Positions 44,657 through 54,900 are shown, counted from the first letter of the stretch. The stretch is 64,000 bases of DNA from Fidelibacterota bacterium MT.SAG.3 (GCA_004402895.1 SORT01000001.1:39621-103620); one strand, 5' to 3'. Translations and numbers: made by a program. Notes: generated from the letters alone by a model not told the origin.

Positions 44657-45595
44657 TTATTTCCCCCAGAATTCATCAAGAACTTTCTTACGCTGCCGCT
44701 GCTTTTTCAATCCTTTCTTGATTTGTGAACTGAATTTTCCATCTACATCGAGTTCAAGCGCTTTTTCGTAGAACGATAATATATTATCAAAGTCCTTGTC
44801 GTCTTTTTTTAGATAGCCAAGAGCTTGGTAATAGTTTGCTTCGGCAGATAGAGGGTTTACTGCGGCGGCTTTTCCAAATTCGACAATGGCATCCCATATT
44901 TGCCACCGGCTCCCTTTTTTATATAGGAAGAGACCATTGGACATATAGGAATAATACTTAATATCGTTATCGTCTCTATTGTTCATTATCGCCTTATCCA
45001 TATGTTTTTTTGCCGAAGAGTATTGACCTTTATCGTACGCTTTCTTCCCCTTCGTAAAAGCAGTTGAAGCGATTTTCTTTCGCTTCTCGATCTGTGTGCG
45101 ACTCTTATTTACTTCTTCCTTAGGCCCGGAAACTTTGTCAAGGAGTCCCTCCGCTTTGCTCAGTTGACCGAATTTTATCAAAGCATTCGCCAGTCCCAAT
45201 GAAGATTCCGAGTCGGATTCATCTAATTTATGCGCTCTATCATAAAGGGAGATCGCCTCTTCAATTTTTCCTGCTGCCAATTTTTGTTTCCCGTCGTCAG
45301 CAAAATATCGCTGCAGCGCGGAGGCGGCGTCTTTGTTATTCGGAGCAAGTTTATTTGCGATCTTGAACTCTTCAAATGCAGAAGAGGATTTCCCCTGCGC
45401 TTGAAGCGTTTTCCCAAGTAAGAGGTGAGCATCGGCATTTTCGGGTGTGTTTTCAATGATGGTGTTCAAAGATTTTACGGCTGCTTTGTATTCACCGGAA
45501 TCATACAACAAGTTTACCTCCTTTAAGACTCCGCTTGCACATGAGAGGAATAGTAAAGAGATAAGTGAGAGTGAAATTTTGATACTATTATTCAA
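44657..45595 (-). CDS. TPR-repeat lipoprotein
   Basis: A lipoprotein signal (ISLSLISLLFLSCASG) is followed by several TPR repeats: LLYDSGEYKAAVKSLNTIIE, AHLLLGKTLQAQGKSSSAFEEF, KQKLAAGKIEEAISLYDRAH, SSLGLANALIKFGQLSKAEG, FTKGKKAYDKGQYSSAKKHM and YYQALGYLKKDDKDFDNILSF. Such proteins act as scaffolds in the envelope; the partner is unknown. The start is a TTG at 45595. A strong hairpin on the minus strand lies just upstream (45628-45647), so it may have its own promoter beyond that terminator or depend on readthrough. Confidence 0.78.
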   Translation of the reverse strand: MNNSIKISLSLISLLFLSCASGVLKEVNLLYDSGEYKAAVKSLNTIIENTPENADAHLLLGKTLQAQGKSSSAFEEFKIANKLAPNNKDAASALQRYFADDGKQKLAAGKIEEAISLYDRAHKLDESDSESSLGLANALIKFGQLSKAEGLLDKVSGPKEEVNKSRTQIEKRKKIASTAFTKGKKAYDKGQYSSAKKHMDKAIMNNRDDNDIKYYSYMSNGLFLYKKGSRWQIWDAIVEFGKAAAVNPLSAEANYYQALGYLKKDDKDFDNILSFYEKALELDVDGKFSSQIKKGLKKQRQRKKVLDEFWGK

Positions 45596-45627
45596 TTATT
45601 GGCTCCGTTAATGAATTAAAATGAAAG

Positions 45628-45647
45628 GGCAGGCACGAATGCCTGCC
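45628..45647 (-). terminator. Intrinsic terminator after the DUF350 gene
   Basis: GGCAGGCA (45628-45635), loop CGAA, TGCCTGCC (45640-45647) is a perfect eight-pair stem. Read on the minus strand it is followed by CCTTTCATTTTAATT, a T-rich tail. It sits 33 bases after the minus-strand stop of the DUF350 gene. Confidence 0.75.
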
Positions 45648-45679
45648 GCTAATTTCCAAATATGTAAATTTGGTAAGAT

Positions 45680-45910
45680 CTATAGGACGCGATGGACGAC
45701 CAGACCTACCATCAATATCAGTGTGACAATGATAGCGGCTACTCCATAGTTGCCATTCTTAATTTCCTGCCATTCGTCAATATCTTTAGAGAGCCAGTTG
45801 AAGACCATAAGCGCCAGCCCAACTCCGAATGCGAAACCGACTGATGCCACGACAGCCCAAATCAATGACCAAAAATATCCGGCTAATCTTGTCATTAAGT
45901 CTATTTCCAT
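45680..45910 (-). CDS. DUF350-type small membrane protein
   Basis: 76 residues with two hydrophobic helices (GYFWSLIWAVVASVGFAFGVGLALMVF, quoted in part: VVASVGFAFGVGL; and AAIIVTLILMVGLVVHRVL) separated by LSKDIDEWQEIKNGNYGV. The EIKxGNxxVA pattern before the second helix is the DUF350 signature; function unknown. A clear AGGAGG lies six or so bases upstream of the ATG. It is followed by a terminator and shares its transcript with the small secreted protein upstream. Confidence 0.78.
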   Translation of the reverse strand: MEIDLMTRLAGYFWSLIWAVVASVGFAFGVGLALMVFNWLSKDIDEWQEIKNGNYGVAAIIVTLILMVGLVVHRVL

Positions 45911-45929
45911 TTAAAACCTCCTTATTATT

Positions 45930-46352
45930 TTAATACCAGCTCACCTTCGAGCTTACAAATTGGTTTGTACTAATCTTCTTGTTCAACAGAGATAAGATGT
46001 CTTTAGTCTTCGCGGAGATCAGTATTCTCTCATCGTCTTTCCTGGATATAGTGAGAGAGATGTTGACTCCATCGACGTTTTCGTTTGTCCTTTGAATCGC
46101 AATGCCTGAAGCATAAAATCCTACGAGCATGACCCGGTCGATGTCCGTTCTTCTGGATTCAAGTGTAAGCATGAAGTGACGCTTTTCGCCCTCTTGAACA
46201 AATTTCATATGATCGTAAGATACATGAAGACCCTGTGTTCTGAAGACTTTTTGAACATTGTTAAAGAACGCAAATTCGTTCGCCTGGGTTGCATTTGAGA
46301 AGAGAAGTACAAGCAGCAATATGCTTAAGTTTATCAGCCGCTTATTTTTCAA
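45930..46352 (-). CDS. Small secreted protein of unknown function
   Basis: A signal peptide (NLSILLLVLLFSNATQANE) precedes about 115 residues rich in beta pattern, including VSYDHMKFVQEGEKRHFML, DIDRVMLVGFYASGIAIQ and NISLTISRKDDERILIS. I do not recognise a family. It has no membrane helix after cleavage, so it is probably periplasmic. The start is a TTG at 46352 with AGGAG five bases upstream. It lies 19 bases before the DUF350 gene. Confidence 0.65.
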   Translation of the reverse strand: MKNKRLINLSILLLVLLFSNATQANEFAFFNNVQKVFRTQGLHVSYDHMKFVQEGEKRHFMLTLESRRTDIDRVMLVGFYASGIAIQRTNENVDGVNISLTISRKDDERILISAKTKDILSLLNKKISTNQFVSSKVSWY

Positions 46353-46545
46353 AATGACTCCTCGTTAAGTATGAAGTTTTACTAAAATCAAAAGTATTAA
46401 CGGAAAAAATCCATTTCAACTTCCGCTAATGATACGCCTCCGCTTGTGATAAGTCAAGTATATTTTAATCATATTATAGCAATCATTTGCCAATAAGAAT
46501 ATGGCTGATTAACTTCATAGATATGTTAATTATTTTTATAGATTC

Positions 46546-47103
46546 ATGAATAGATATAAGAACACACTGACTGTTCTAATAACCCTCATCATTTTATCTG
46601 GCTGTGCAGGAATGAAGCCGTCTCCAAAGTATACCTCGGATAAGTCTGGAAGCAGAAAATCTTCTCCTGTTGCGAACAGAAAATCAAAAAATATGCCTCC
46701 CTTGTCTGTAGCAACAAGACTCAGCTCCCCGATAAAATTATCTATGCTCAATTCGATAAACAGGTATAAAGGAGTTCCGTACAAGTGGGGAGGCGACACG
46801 ATGAAAGGAATGGACTGCTCCGGATTCACAATGAAAGTGTATGGAGAATCGGCAAATAAGACTATTCCGCATCACGCTGCTTCGCAATATAAATTAGGAA
46901 CTAAGGTAAGTAGAAAGAGACTCAAGTTCGGCGATCTTGTATTTTTCAGGGACATAGAGTCAAAGGGCGTCAGTCATGTGGGCATATACATCGGCAATGA
47001 AGAATTTGTCCACGCAAGTCTCTCGAAGGGCGTCGTAACATCCTCCATGAAACAGCCTTATTACGCTAAACGGTATGTTTCTGCACGACGATTATTACGA
47101 TAA
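46546..47103 (+). CDS. NlpC/P60-family cell-wall lipoprotein
   Basis: A lipobox (LTVLITLIILSGCAG) makes it a lipoprotein. After a Ser/Lys-rich linker the NlpC/P60 domain runs from about residue 72: YKGVPYKWGGDTMKGMDCSGF has the catalytic Cys (about 90), VSHVGIYIGNEEFVHASL has the His (about 144) and the nearby residues of the triad. Such enzymes cleave peptide stems of peptidoglycan, usually D-Glu to diamino acid bonds. 185 residues. It stands alone on the plus strand between two minus-strand units; no good ribosome site is visible. Confidence 0.9.
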   Translation: MNRYKNTLTVLITLIILSGCAGMKPSPKYTSDKSGSRKSSPVANRKSKNMPPLSVATRLSSPIKLSMLNSINRYKGVPYKWGGDTMKGMDCSGFTMKVYGESANKTIPHHAASQYKLGTKVSRKRLKFGDLVFFRDIESKGVSHVGIYIGNEEFVHASLSKGVVTSSMKQPYYAKRYVSARRLLR

Positions 47104-47109
47104 TTGAGC

Positions 47110-47147
47110 GCGAGTCAGGGCTTGATTCGCAGACACTCCTGACCACC
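47110..47147. repeat. GCGAGTCAGG/CCTGAC hairpin repeat (single unit)
   Basis: GCGAGTCAGGGCTTGATTCG...ACTCCTGACCACC lies between the converging NlpC/P60 and aldehyde dehydrogenase-like genes. The arms GAGTCAGG and CCTGAC match those at 371, 7613 and 59184. It may act as a terminator for both genes. Confidence 0.5.
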
Positions 47148-47168
47148 TCGAAATAATATATAAACCCT

Positions 47169-48032
47169 TTAAATCCCTATAGGGTGCCAGGTGGTTTTTA
47201 TCTCCTGTGTATCTAGAATTTGATAGGGATCCTGAGCTTTTTCTTTCGTCCAATCTCTCGTGTTTATGATGTGCGGACGTTTGACGTTCAGAGAGCTGTT
47301 TTCCATGATCCTTTTACTCTCTTTTTTATCATCACCGCAATAAATGACAGCGTTCACATCCATATGTGTGCTGAAATTATCCAATAACTCAGAGCGAATC
47401 CCCGTCAGCATGTTCACGACTCCGCCGGGGAGATCGGAAGAGTGCAGTACCTCGGAAAAGGAGACAGCACAAAGGGGTTTGGAATGAGACGCAAGAACTA
47501 CACAACTGTTTCCGCCTGCGATAACAGGAGCAATAACTGAAATCAGTCCCAATAGCCCGCTCTCTTCCGGCGCGATCACAGCAACTACTCCGGTCGGCTC
47601 CGGAACAGAAAAATTGAAATGCGGTGACGCCACGGGATTGACAGAGCTGAAGATCTGTATATACTTATCAGTCCATCCGGCGTAGTAAATAAGCCGGTCG
47701 ATCGAGATGTTGACCTCTTTTTCTGCCTTCGTAGTGGAATCGCCTTGAACTTTCAGTTCTGAAACGAACTGTTCTCGTCTGCCTTCAAGCATTTCAGCGA
47801 TCCTGTAAAGTATTTGCCCTCTGTTGTATGCCGTTCGTCCGGACCATTCGGGAAAAGCTTTTCTCGCGGCAACTACCGAATTCCTGAAATCTTTTCTCGA
47901 ACCCCGGCATATATTTGCGATCGGTTTTTTATCTTTCCCTTCTAACAGATAATATCGTCCCGACTCGGTCCGCGGGAATTTTCCACCGATGTAGATCTTA
48001 TACGTTTTTAATACATCCAGTCGTTTCTTCAT
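47169..48032 (-). CDS. Aldehyde dehydrogenase-like protein lacking the catalytic domain
   Basis: This 287-residue protein matches the N-terminal, NAD-binding part of aldehyde dehydrogenases: YKIYIGGKFPRTESGRYY, FPEWSGRTAYNRGQILYRIAEMLEGR, IYYAGWTDKYIQIF, PTGVVAVIAPEESGLLGLI and DLPGGVVNMLTG. It stops before the usual Glu-Leu-Gly-Gly and Cys motifs; no catalytic Cys (normally near 300) can be present. A similar short partner downstream of deoC and a full ALDH occurs in actinobacteria and others, so it may form a mixed oligomer with the neighbour. Its ATG overlaps the upstream gene's stop (ATGA), so it is translationally coupled to it. Confidence 0.75.
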   Translation of the reverse strand: MKKRLDVLKTYKIYIGGKFPRTESGRYYLLEGKDKKPIANICRGSRKDFRNSVVAARKAFPEWSGRTAYNRGQILYRIAEMLEGRREQFVSELKVQGDSTTKAEKEVNISIDRLIYYAGWTDKYIQIFSSVNPVASPHFNFSVPEPTGVVAVIAPEESGLLGLISVIAPVIAGGNSCVVLASHSKPLCAVSFSEVLHSSDLPGGVVNMLTGIRSELLDNFSTHMDVNAVIYCGDDKKESKRIMENSSLNVKRPHIINTRDWTKEKAQDPYQILDTQEIKTTWHPIGI

Positions 48033-49502
48033 CAGATCAATTCCACATAGGGGAGAAGACCGTGAAGCCCGCCTTCTCTGCCCATACCACTCTCTTTATA
48101 GCCGCCGAAGGGTGAAGTGGGATCGAATTTATTGAATGTGTTAGCCCAGATGATGCCGGCGTTAATCTGTTTCGTAACCTTGAATATCTTTGAGCCTTTA
48201 TCTGTCCAAACTCCTCCCGAAAGTCCATATGGAGTGTTATTCGCCTTTTCGATCGCCTCATCCACTGTTCTGAATGTTTGTATGGCGAGAACGGGACCGA
48301 ATATCTCTTCCTGCACAATACGATGCGATTGCGAGACTTCCGTGAACAATGTCGGTTTGAACCAATAACCGGAATTCGGCAGCGTGCAGTTCGGTTGATA
48401 AACTGTGCCGCCCTCATCAATACCGGCTGAGACAAGTTCGTTTATTCTTTTTAATTGGGCTTTCGAATTGATAGCTCCGATATCCGTGTTTTTTATCAAG
48501 CGGGTCACCGATGATGAGAGTTTCCATTCTGTTTTTCAATTTGTGTACTACCTCGTCTGCGATCCCTTCCTGAATCAGAAGCCGTGATCCGGCGCAGCAA
48601 ACATGACCCTGATTGAAAAATATGGCATTTATGATACCTTCCACCGCTTGATCGATGTCTGCCTCTTCAAAGATGATATTGGCTGCTTTACCACCGAGTT
48701 CTAATGAGTATTTCTTCCCCGTTCCGGCAAGAGTTTTTTGAATATATTTACCTACGACAGTCGAGCCTGTGAACGCTATCTTGTCAAGACCGGGATGATT
48801 AACGATCGCTCTTCCGGTTTCACCTGCGCCCGTGATTATGTTCACGACACCCGGCGGAAGATCCGCCTCTTGAATTATCTCCGCCAATTTCATCGCCGTC
48901 AACGGAGTGGTTTCCGCAGGTTTGAGAACGACTGTATTCCCTGTCGCTAACGCCGGGGCAATTTTCCATGCCGCCATTAGAAGCGGGAAGTTCCACGGGA
49001 TTATCTGACCGGCAACGCCCAACGGTTTTGTTTTTCTACCGGGGAAGGCGTATTCGAGTTTATCAGCCCATCCGGCGTAATAGAAGAAGTGCGCCGCGGA
49101 GAGGGGAATGTCAATATCTCGCGATTCCCTGATCGGTTTTCCGCCGTCAAGAGATTCAATGACCGATAGCTCCCTTGAACGTTCCTGCATTATCCTTGCG
49201 ATCCGGAAGATATACTTCGAGCGTTCCTTTGCGGGCATTTTTGACCAATATTTATTGTAGGCTGTCCGGGCGGCTCTTACCGCATTGTCAACATCAGCCT
49301 TGGATGCCTCGGCGACTTTAGCGATCTTTTTCCCTGTAGCGGGATTTTCCGTCCGGAAATACTTCCCGTTTTTGGGAGCTACAAACTCCCCATTGATAAA
49401 CAGATCATACTTATCATCCAACTTGATATGATCAGTGCTTTCCGGTGCGGGAGAATATTCCCAAACTGAGTTAAAATCTAATATTTTTTCCGTTGTAGCC
49501 AT
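48032..49502 (-). pseudogene. Aldehyde dehydrogenase, interrupted by a frameshift
   Basis: Two minus-strand frames, 48417-49502 and 48032-48508, together make one complete aldehyde dehydrogenase. The first contains [36 protein letters not shown], the catalytic Glu in LELGGKAANIIFEEAD (about 267) and the catalytic Cys in FNQGHVCCAGSRLL (about 300). The second continues with YWFKPTLFTEVSQSHRIVQEEIFGPVLAIQTF and NTFNKFDPTSPFGGYKESGMGREGG. The break is at a run of six T (48489-48494; six A in the coding strand): reading five A restores GDPLDKNTDIGAI. This is a +1 slip, not the classical -1 slippery site. It may be a sequencing error, a real mutation, or transcriptional slippage; the downstream motifs are intact, so the decay would be recent. 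Substrate is probably acetaldehyde from DeoC. Confidence 0.8.
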
Positions 49503-49506
49503 CGAT

Positions 49507-50424
49507 TTAATCCTTAGAGAAATAATTTGCAGACTGATATACGCCTTCGGTTTGTTTCAAAATCTGCATAAGCAGGTCGTTTGCGAGTGAGCTTGCTCCA
49601 AACCTGAACAGATCGGGAGTCAACCAATCGACTCCGAGAGTTTCTTTTACCAAAACAAGATATTGTATGGCTGTCTTAGCATTGCTGATTCCGCCTGCCG
49701 CTTTCAGACCGACCTTTTTTCCTGTCTTGAAGTAGTGGTCCCTTATCGCTTGCATCATAACCAAAGCTACAGGCTGCGTCGAAGCAGGTTGAATCTTGCC
49801 TGTGGAAGTTTTGATGAAATCGGCTCCGGCTCCGATAGCAATGTCACTTGCAAGCCGAACATTATCAAGAGTATTGAGTTCTCCCGTTTCAAGAATGACT
49901 TTCAGATGAGCTTCTCCGCACGCCTCCTTAACCGATGCGATCTCGTCGAAGACAAATTTATATTTTCCTCTTAGAAATGCTCCACGTGATATGACCATGT
50001 CTACTTCGTCAGCGCCCATTCGCACTACACGCCGAACTTCGCTGAGCTTTGTTTGGAGAGATGTCATTCCGCTTGGAAATGCGGTTGCGACAGAGGCTAC
50101 CTTGACGTTTGATCCACTTAAGCATTCAACTGCTGTCGGTACCATAGGCGGATATACGCAGATAGCGGCGACATGAGGCAGATCAGGGAATGAATCATGG
50201 AGGTGAAGCGCCTTATTACAAAGTTGGCGAACCTTTCCCTTGCTGTCCTTACCTTCCAATGTAGTGAGGTCTATCATACTCAAAGCTAACTTGAGAGCCG
50301 AGATCTTAGATTTTTTCTTGATACTCCGTTTATTGAGTCTTGCGACTCTTTCCTCGATCCCTATCTGATCAACAGGAGGAGGATTTATAAAATCCGAAAG
50401 AACCATGCGTCCATTATTGCTCAT
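49507..50424 (-). CDS. deoC: Deoxyribose-phosphate aldolase
   Basis: DeoC splits 2-deoxyribose 5-phosphate into glyceraldehyde 3-phosphate and acetaldehyde. Motifs: SMIDLTTLEGKDSKGKVRQLC, HVAAICVYPPMV, SVATAFPSGMTSLQTKL, GADEVDMVISRGAFL, HLKVILETGELNT, the Schiff-base Lys in GADFIKTSTGKIQPAST and the later KVGLKAAGGISNAKTA. At 305 residues it carries a 50-residue N-terminal extension seen in many longer DeoC proteins. Four bases separate it from the aldehyde dehydrogenase, which would remove the acetaldehyde. ATG at 50424. Confidence 0.95.
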   Translation of the reverse strand: MSNNGRMVLSDFINPPPVDQIGIEERVARLNKRSIKKKSKISALKLALSMIDLTTLEGKDSKGKVRQLCNKALHLHDSFPDLPHVAAICVYPPMVPTAVECLSGSNVKVASVATAFPSGMTSLQTKLSEVRRVVRMGADEVDMVISRGAFLRGKYKFVFDEIASVKEACGEAHLKVILETGELNTLDNVRLASDIAIGAGADFIKTSTGKIQPASTQPVALVMMQAIRDHYFKTGKKVGLKAAGGISNAKTAIQYLVLVKETLGVDWLTPDLFRFGASSLANDLLMQILKQTEGVYQSANYFSKD

Positions 50425-50730
50425 ATTTGATTTAAGCCGTTCCCGTTAAGTACTATTCAACAGTTAACTAAAATAATATCTTGCTGTTAAGGTAAAAACT
50501 AACCTAATTACATGTGAAATTCAAGGGTTGGTAATGAAAAATAGAGCATTAATCTTTGATCCATCTTATTAAAAGAGGGACGAGATTAATTTATCGGTTA
50601 AGGAGCAGGAAGTCATAAAGATAGGTCAATGCGAGGCAACTCCAAAATTGCAACAATTTAACCGAGAAAGCGTATCTAAATAAAGTTTACAACAGATGAA
50701 ATTTGGTAACTGTACTATTATGAGGAAAAA
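50425..50730. other. Divergent intergenic region, no gene seen
   Basis: 306 bases separate the divergently transcribed deoC and the efflux adaptor gene, so it must hold promoters for both. I see AT-rich stretches but no promoter strong enough to mark, no tRNA and no credible small gene. A pair CAGTTAAC (50461) and CTGTTAAG (50485) could be part of an operator but is weak. Confidence 0.5.
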
Positions 50731-51864
50731 TTGAAAAATATGTACAAAACGCTGGGAATTATTCTTTTACTATCATCGTTATTGCTTGCGGCATGCAGCG
50801 GAAAACATGCCGAGGGGGAGAGCAAGGAGTCCTCAAGCGATTCCACTTCAACTGATAGTTCCAAAAAAGATTCTGCAAAATTAGCTAAAGCTAAGGAAGA
50901 AGAAGACCTTGATCTGGTTCCTGTCGAGATATTCGAGGCATGGCGGGGAAAGATTTCCTCATATATAATTTTGAGTTCTACGATTGAAACGGAACAATAT
51001 GTGGACGTTTATCCTTATCTGACCGGAATTGTGGCGGTTCTTCTTGCCGAAGAAGGCGACAATTTGAAGAAGGGAGAGCCGTTATTACGACTCGATGCGG
51101 AGGAATACCGGCTTAGGGAGGCGAGGGCGCTAACCGAGTATAAAACCCTGCAAGGAGAGTTCAAGAGGATTCAAGCACAGTTTGATAAGGATCTGATGAG
51201 CAGGGAGGAATACGGCAAAGCCAAGCTCGTCCTGGAACAGACAAAATTAAGTTGGCAGGAAGCTAAATTGAATCTTGACAGAACGACTGTCCGGACACCG
51301 ATTGACGGAGTTGTCTCTCTACGGAATGTAAGACAGGGCGACAGAGTCATGCCGAGCACGCATATATATTCTGTAGTAAATCTTGAGGATATCATCGCAA
51401 CGGTTCACGTTCCTGAAAAGGAACTCTCATCCATCAAAATCGGTCAACTTACGTATTTGACATCAGATTACTTAGGGGATGAAAAGTTTGAAGGCTATGT
51501 GAAGCGGATTTCGCCAATCGTCAATCCCGCAACCGGTACATTCAAGGTTACCATAGGACTTGAAGGAGAATATAAAGATCTTCGCCCCGGTATGTTCATA
51601 AACACGTACATCGTGACCATGACAAACGATGATGCGCTGCTCCTGGATAAAGATGCCATAGTTTACGACAGTGATCAGCGGTTCGTGTTTGTGGTCAAAG
51701 ATTCGTTGGCATTTAAAGTACCTATTGAAGTCGGATTTGAAGATGCTTCATACATAGAGGTATTGGAAGGTGTCAGTGACTCCGACAAAATCATAATTGT
51801 CGGTCAGAACGGATTGAGAGACAAGACGAAAGTCAAGGTCGTCAAAGAGCGTAAGATCTCCTAA
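50731..51864 (+). CDS. RND efflux periplasmic adaptor (membrane fusion) lipoprotein
   Basis: An HlyD-like adaptor that links an RND pump to an outer-membrane channel. The lipobox is LLSSLLLAACSG (Cys about 21). A Ser/Asp/Lys linker is followed by the lipoyl-type domain VYPYLTGIVAVLLAEEGDNLKKGEPLLRLDAEEY, a helical hairpin (EYKTLQGEFKRIQAQFDKDLMSREEY, then LVLEQTKLSWQEAKLNLDRTTVRTPIDGVVS), and barrel domains with FKVTIGLEGEYKDLRPGMFIN. 377 residues. The start is TTG at 50731 with GAGGA upstream; an ATG at 50740 is also in frame. It opens the operon with two RND genes and no TolC-like gene. Confidence 0.92.
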   Translation: MKNMYKTLGIILLLSSLLLAACSGKHAEGESKESSSDSTSTDSSKKDSAKLAKAKEEEDLDLVPVEIFEAWRGKISSYIILSSTIETEQYVDVYPYLTGIVAVLLAEEGDNLKKGEPLLRLDAEEYRLREARALTEYKTLQGEFKRIQAQFDKDLMSREEYGKAKLVLEQTKLSWQEAKLNLDRTTVRTPIDGVVSLRNVRQGDRVMPSTHIYSVVNLEDIIATVHVPEKELSSIKIGQLTYLTSDYLGDEKFEGYVKRISPIVNPATGTFKVTIGLEGEYKDLRPGMFINTYIVTMTNDDALLLDKDAIVYDSDQRFVFVVKDSLAFKVPIEVGFEDASYIEVLEGVSDSDKIIIVGQNGLRDKTKVKVVKERKIS

Positions 51865-51900
51865 GAATAAGTTTCGTATTTCTATATATGAGGTGTTTTA

Positions 51901-54900
51901 TTGAATGAGTCAGGTAATTCGGGTGATAAATTAAACACAATCTTTAATATTACCACAACCCGGCCGGTAGCCATCACCATGATCTCGTTAGCAGTAGTCG
52001 TTTTCGGTTTCGTTTCATATCAGCAACTCGCTCTGAATTTAATGCCCGATATAACATATCCGACACTGACAGTGAGAACAGAATACTCAGGAGCAGCTCC
52101 TGAGGAAGTAGAAACCACGATATCACGGCCGGCAGAACAGGCTCTTGGTGTTGTGAATAATCTCGTAAAGCTTACGAGCATATCAAAATCAGGGGTGTCC
52201 GATGTTGTTTTGGAGTTCGGATGGGACACGGATATGAATGTCGCTACTCAGGATATCAGGGAGAAACTTGATCAGATCAGATTTCCCGACGGAGTTGACC
52301 GACCTCTTATACTGAGATATGATCCTTCACTCGATCCGATAATGAGAGTCGGACTCGCGGGAGGTGATAACCTATTTACGCTTCGGTTATTTGCTGAAGA
52401 GGATATAAAACGTGAACTCGAGACGATTCCGGGAGTTGCAGCCGTAAAAATTAAAGGCGGATTGGAAAGGGAAATACGAGTTGAGATCGACGAGTCAAAG
52501 CTCACACTTCGCAGTCTGAACATCAGGACAATAAATAACCTTATCGCTCAGGAAAATATCAATCTTGCGGGAGGAAACCTCAAAGAAGGTCAGACAGAAT
52601 ATCTTGTCAGAACTCTTAATGAATTTAAAAACATAGATGAAATATCCAATCTCGTCGTTTCAAGAATAGGAAACGTAGATGTTCGGATCAAAGACCTCGG
52701 AATAGTTTATGAAACTCATAAGGATCGGGAAGTAATTACGCGGATCGGGGGCAAAGAGAGCGTTGAACTTGAGATTTACAAGGAAGCGGACGCAAATATA
52801 GTCGCTGTGGCGGGAAGGGTAAGGGACCGGTTATACGGCACTCCAGCTCAACAAGAATTTGTCCTGGAAATGAAAGAGAAAGAAAAAAAGAAGAAAGAAG
52901 AAGAAGCGAAGAGGAGACAAGACAGAAAAGATGGAAAATTAGTCGCTTCGGTGGATGAGCGTAAGAAAAAGAAGGAAGAGAAGAAACCTGATAAAAAAGG
53001 GAAAAAGGAGAAGAAAAGAGGAGGAAGAAGAGGTGGCGGCGACCGCACGGCGATGAGGAAGGCAGCCATGACCGATTTCATTGCTAATGAAATGCCGAAA
53101 GGCGTGAAGATGAGCACTCTCAGCGACCAATCTATCTTCATAAAAAGCGCTATCGATGAAGTGATGAATACCGCAATATTAGGAGCGTTTCTCGCGGTCA
53201 TAGTCTTATTCGTATTTTTGCGGAAAGTGTCTACAACTCTGATAATCGCAATTGCGATTCCTCTTTCTATTGTAGCCACTTTCGCCCCAATGCATATATT
53301 CAATGTTTCGCTTAATATCATGTCTTTAGGAGGACTCGCTCTCGGAGTAGGAATGCTTGTGGATAACTCCATTGTCGTGCTTGAAAGCATATTCCGATGC
53401 AGGGAGGAGGGGGATGGACTCATGGATTCCGCGGTAAGGGGGGTTAAAGAGGTCGGTACCGCTGTTTTTGCGTCTACGCTGACGACAATAGCCGTGTTCT
53501 TCCCGATAGTTTTTGTAGAAGGTATAGCCGGTCAGATTTTTGGTGATCTCTCTCTGACAGTAGTGTTCTCCTTGTTAGCCTCCGTAGCTGTAGCGCTGTT
53601 CTTGATTCCTATGCTTGCTTCGAGAAGACTGGATATGTCTAAATCAGGTTTATCATTCGATAAGATAAAAAAAATAGATTTTATGCAGCTGAAAGCCATA
53701 AATAATTTAAAAGAACTCTCTGATAACGACACTCTTTCAAAAGTTGAAAAAGCCTATACTTATATCCTCTACATGTTGAAATTGACAGGTGAATTTCTAT
53801 TCAAGACGGCGATGATGGCGTCAACAATACTACTGCTAATTTTAAAAATACTGATGATCATTCTGTTCACACTGACGGCTCCACTGATAATGCTCGTATC
53901 AATTTTTACCGATCGGCTCAAAGGTTTCAAAGGTTGGTTCCTCGCTTGGGCTGAAAGAGACAGTTTTTTCGGTCTTGTGTACACCAGAAAAATTTGGGAA
54001 GAGTTGCTTCGGTTCACCATTCCCGGAGAGCTGATGACGGCAGTGAGAGAGTATTTTGGGAAGTTCGGAAAGAGATCTGTTTATACGGGAGAATCATGGA
54101 AATTATGGACCGGGAGGATTTTGAGAGGTCTATTCACGCCGGTGGTGATCGTTTACCATATTATTAGATTTTTTATCAGCATCATTGGGTCATTGATAGG
54201 ACGGATGGGTGTGGCATTGATGAATTTCGTCACACTATTGGCGATATTCCTCGGGTCATTGGCCGGCATAATTTTAATGCCTATAGTGATGCCGTTTGTG
54301 AATCTGTTTGAGGTAGGATTCGATAAGGTAAATGTTGTATATCCGAAAGCCATCAGGTGGTCGCTCAATAACAGCGGTACGGTCATAGGCACCTCAGCGG
54401 GTCTGTTTTTATTCGCCTGGTTCATTCTCATGCCATCACTCGGGAGCGAATTGATCCCTGAAGTTCATCAGGGCGAATTCAACGTTGATGTCTATCTGCC
54501 TGTAGGAACACGGCTCGAAGAGACGGACAAGGCGCTCAAATTGGTAGAAAGCAAGATAAGAGGCTATGAGATGATCTCCGACCTGGCAACGGTTGTCGGA
54601 GCGGAAAAATCTGCTAATTTGAAGAGTGACGAGGGAGAGCATACGGGGAAGGTTACGGTTAGGATGGGAGCTGAATATTTAGGGTCGGAATATGAAACAG
54701 AGCTCATTCGAAATATAAGGAGGGATCTCTCTCAGATACCGGGAATTGTGACTAAAATATCCCGCCCCGCTTTGTTCAGCTTTAAAACACCTGTGGAGGT
54801 GGAAGTGCAGGGGTATGACTTACTGATTCTTAAACGAATGGCTTCCCTTGTAGAGGCTAAGCTAAACGAAGTGCCGGGACTGACAGACGTAAAATCAAAT

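Noticed and set aside
48485..48500. Programmed -1 frameshift at the A-run in ALDH
   Set aside because: The correction needed is +1, and the A-AAA-AAC heptamer is not in the phase required for -1 slippage.
52848..53423. Long minus-strand frame opposite the first RND gene
   Set aside because: Its Phe/Leu/Ser-rich translation mirrors the Lys/Glu-rich run on the coding strand; it is a by-product of codon bias.
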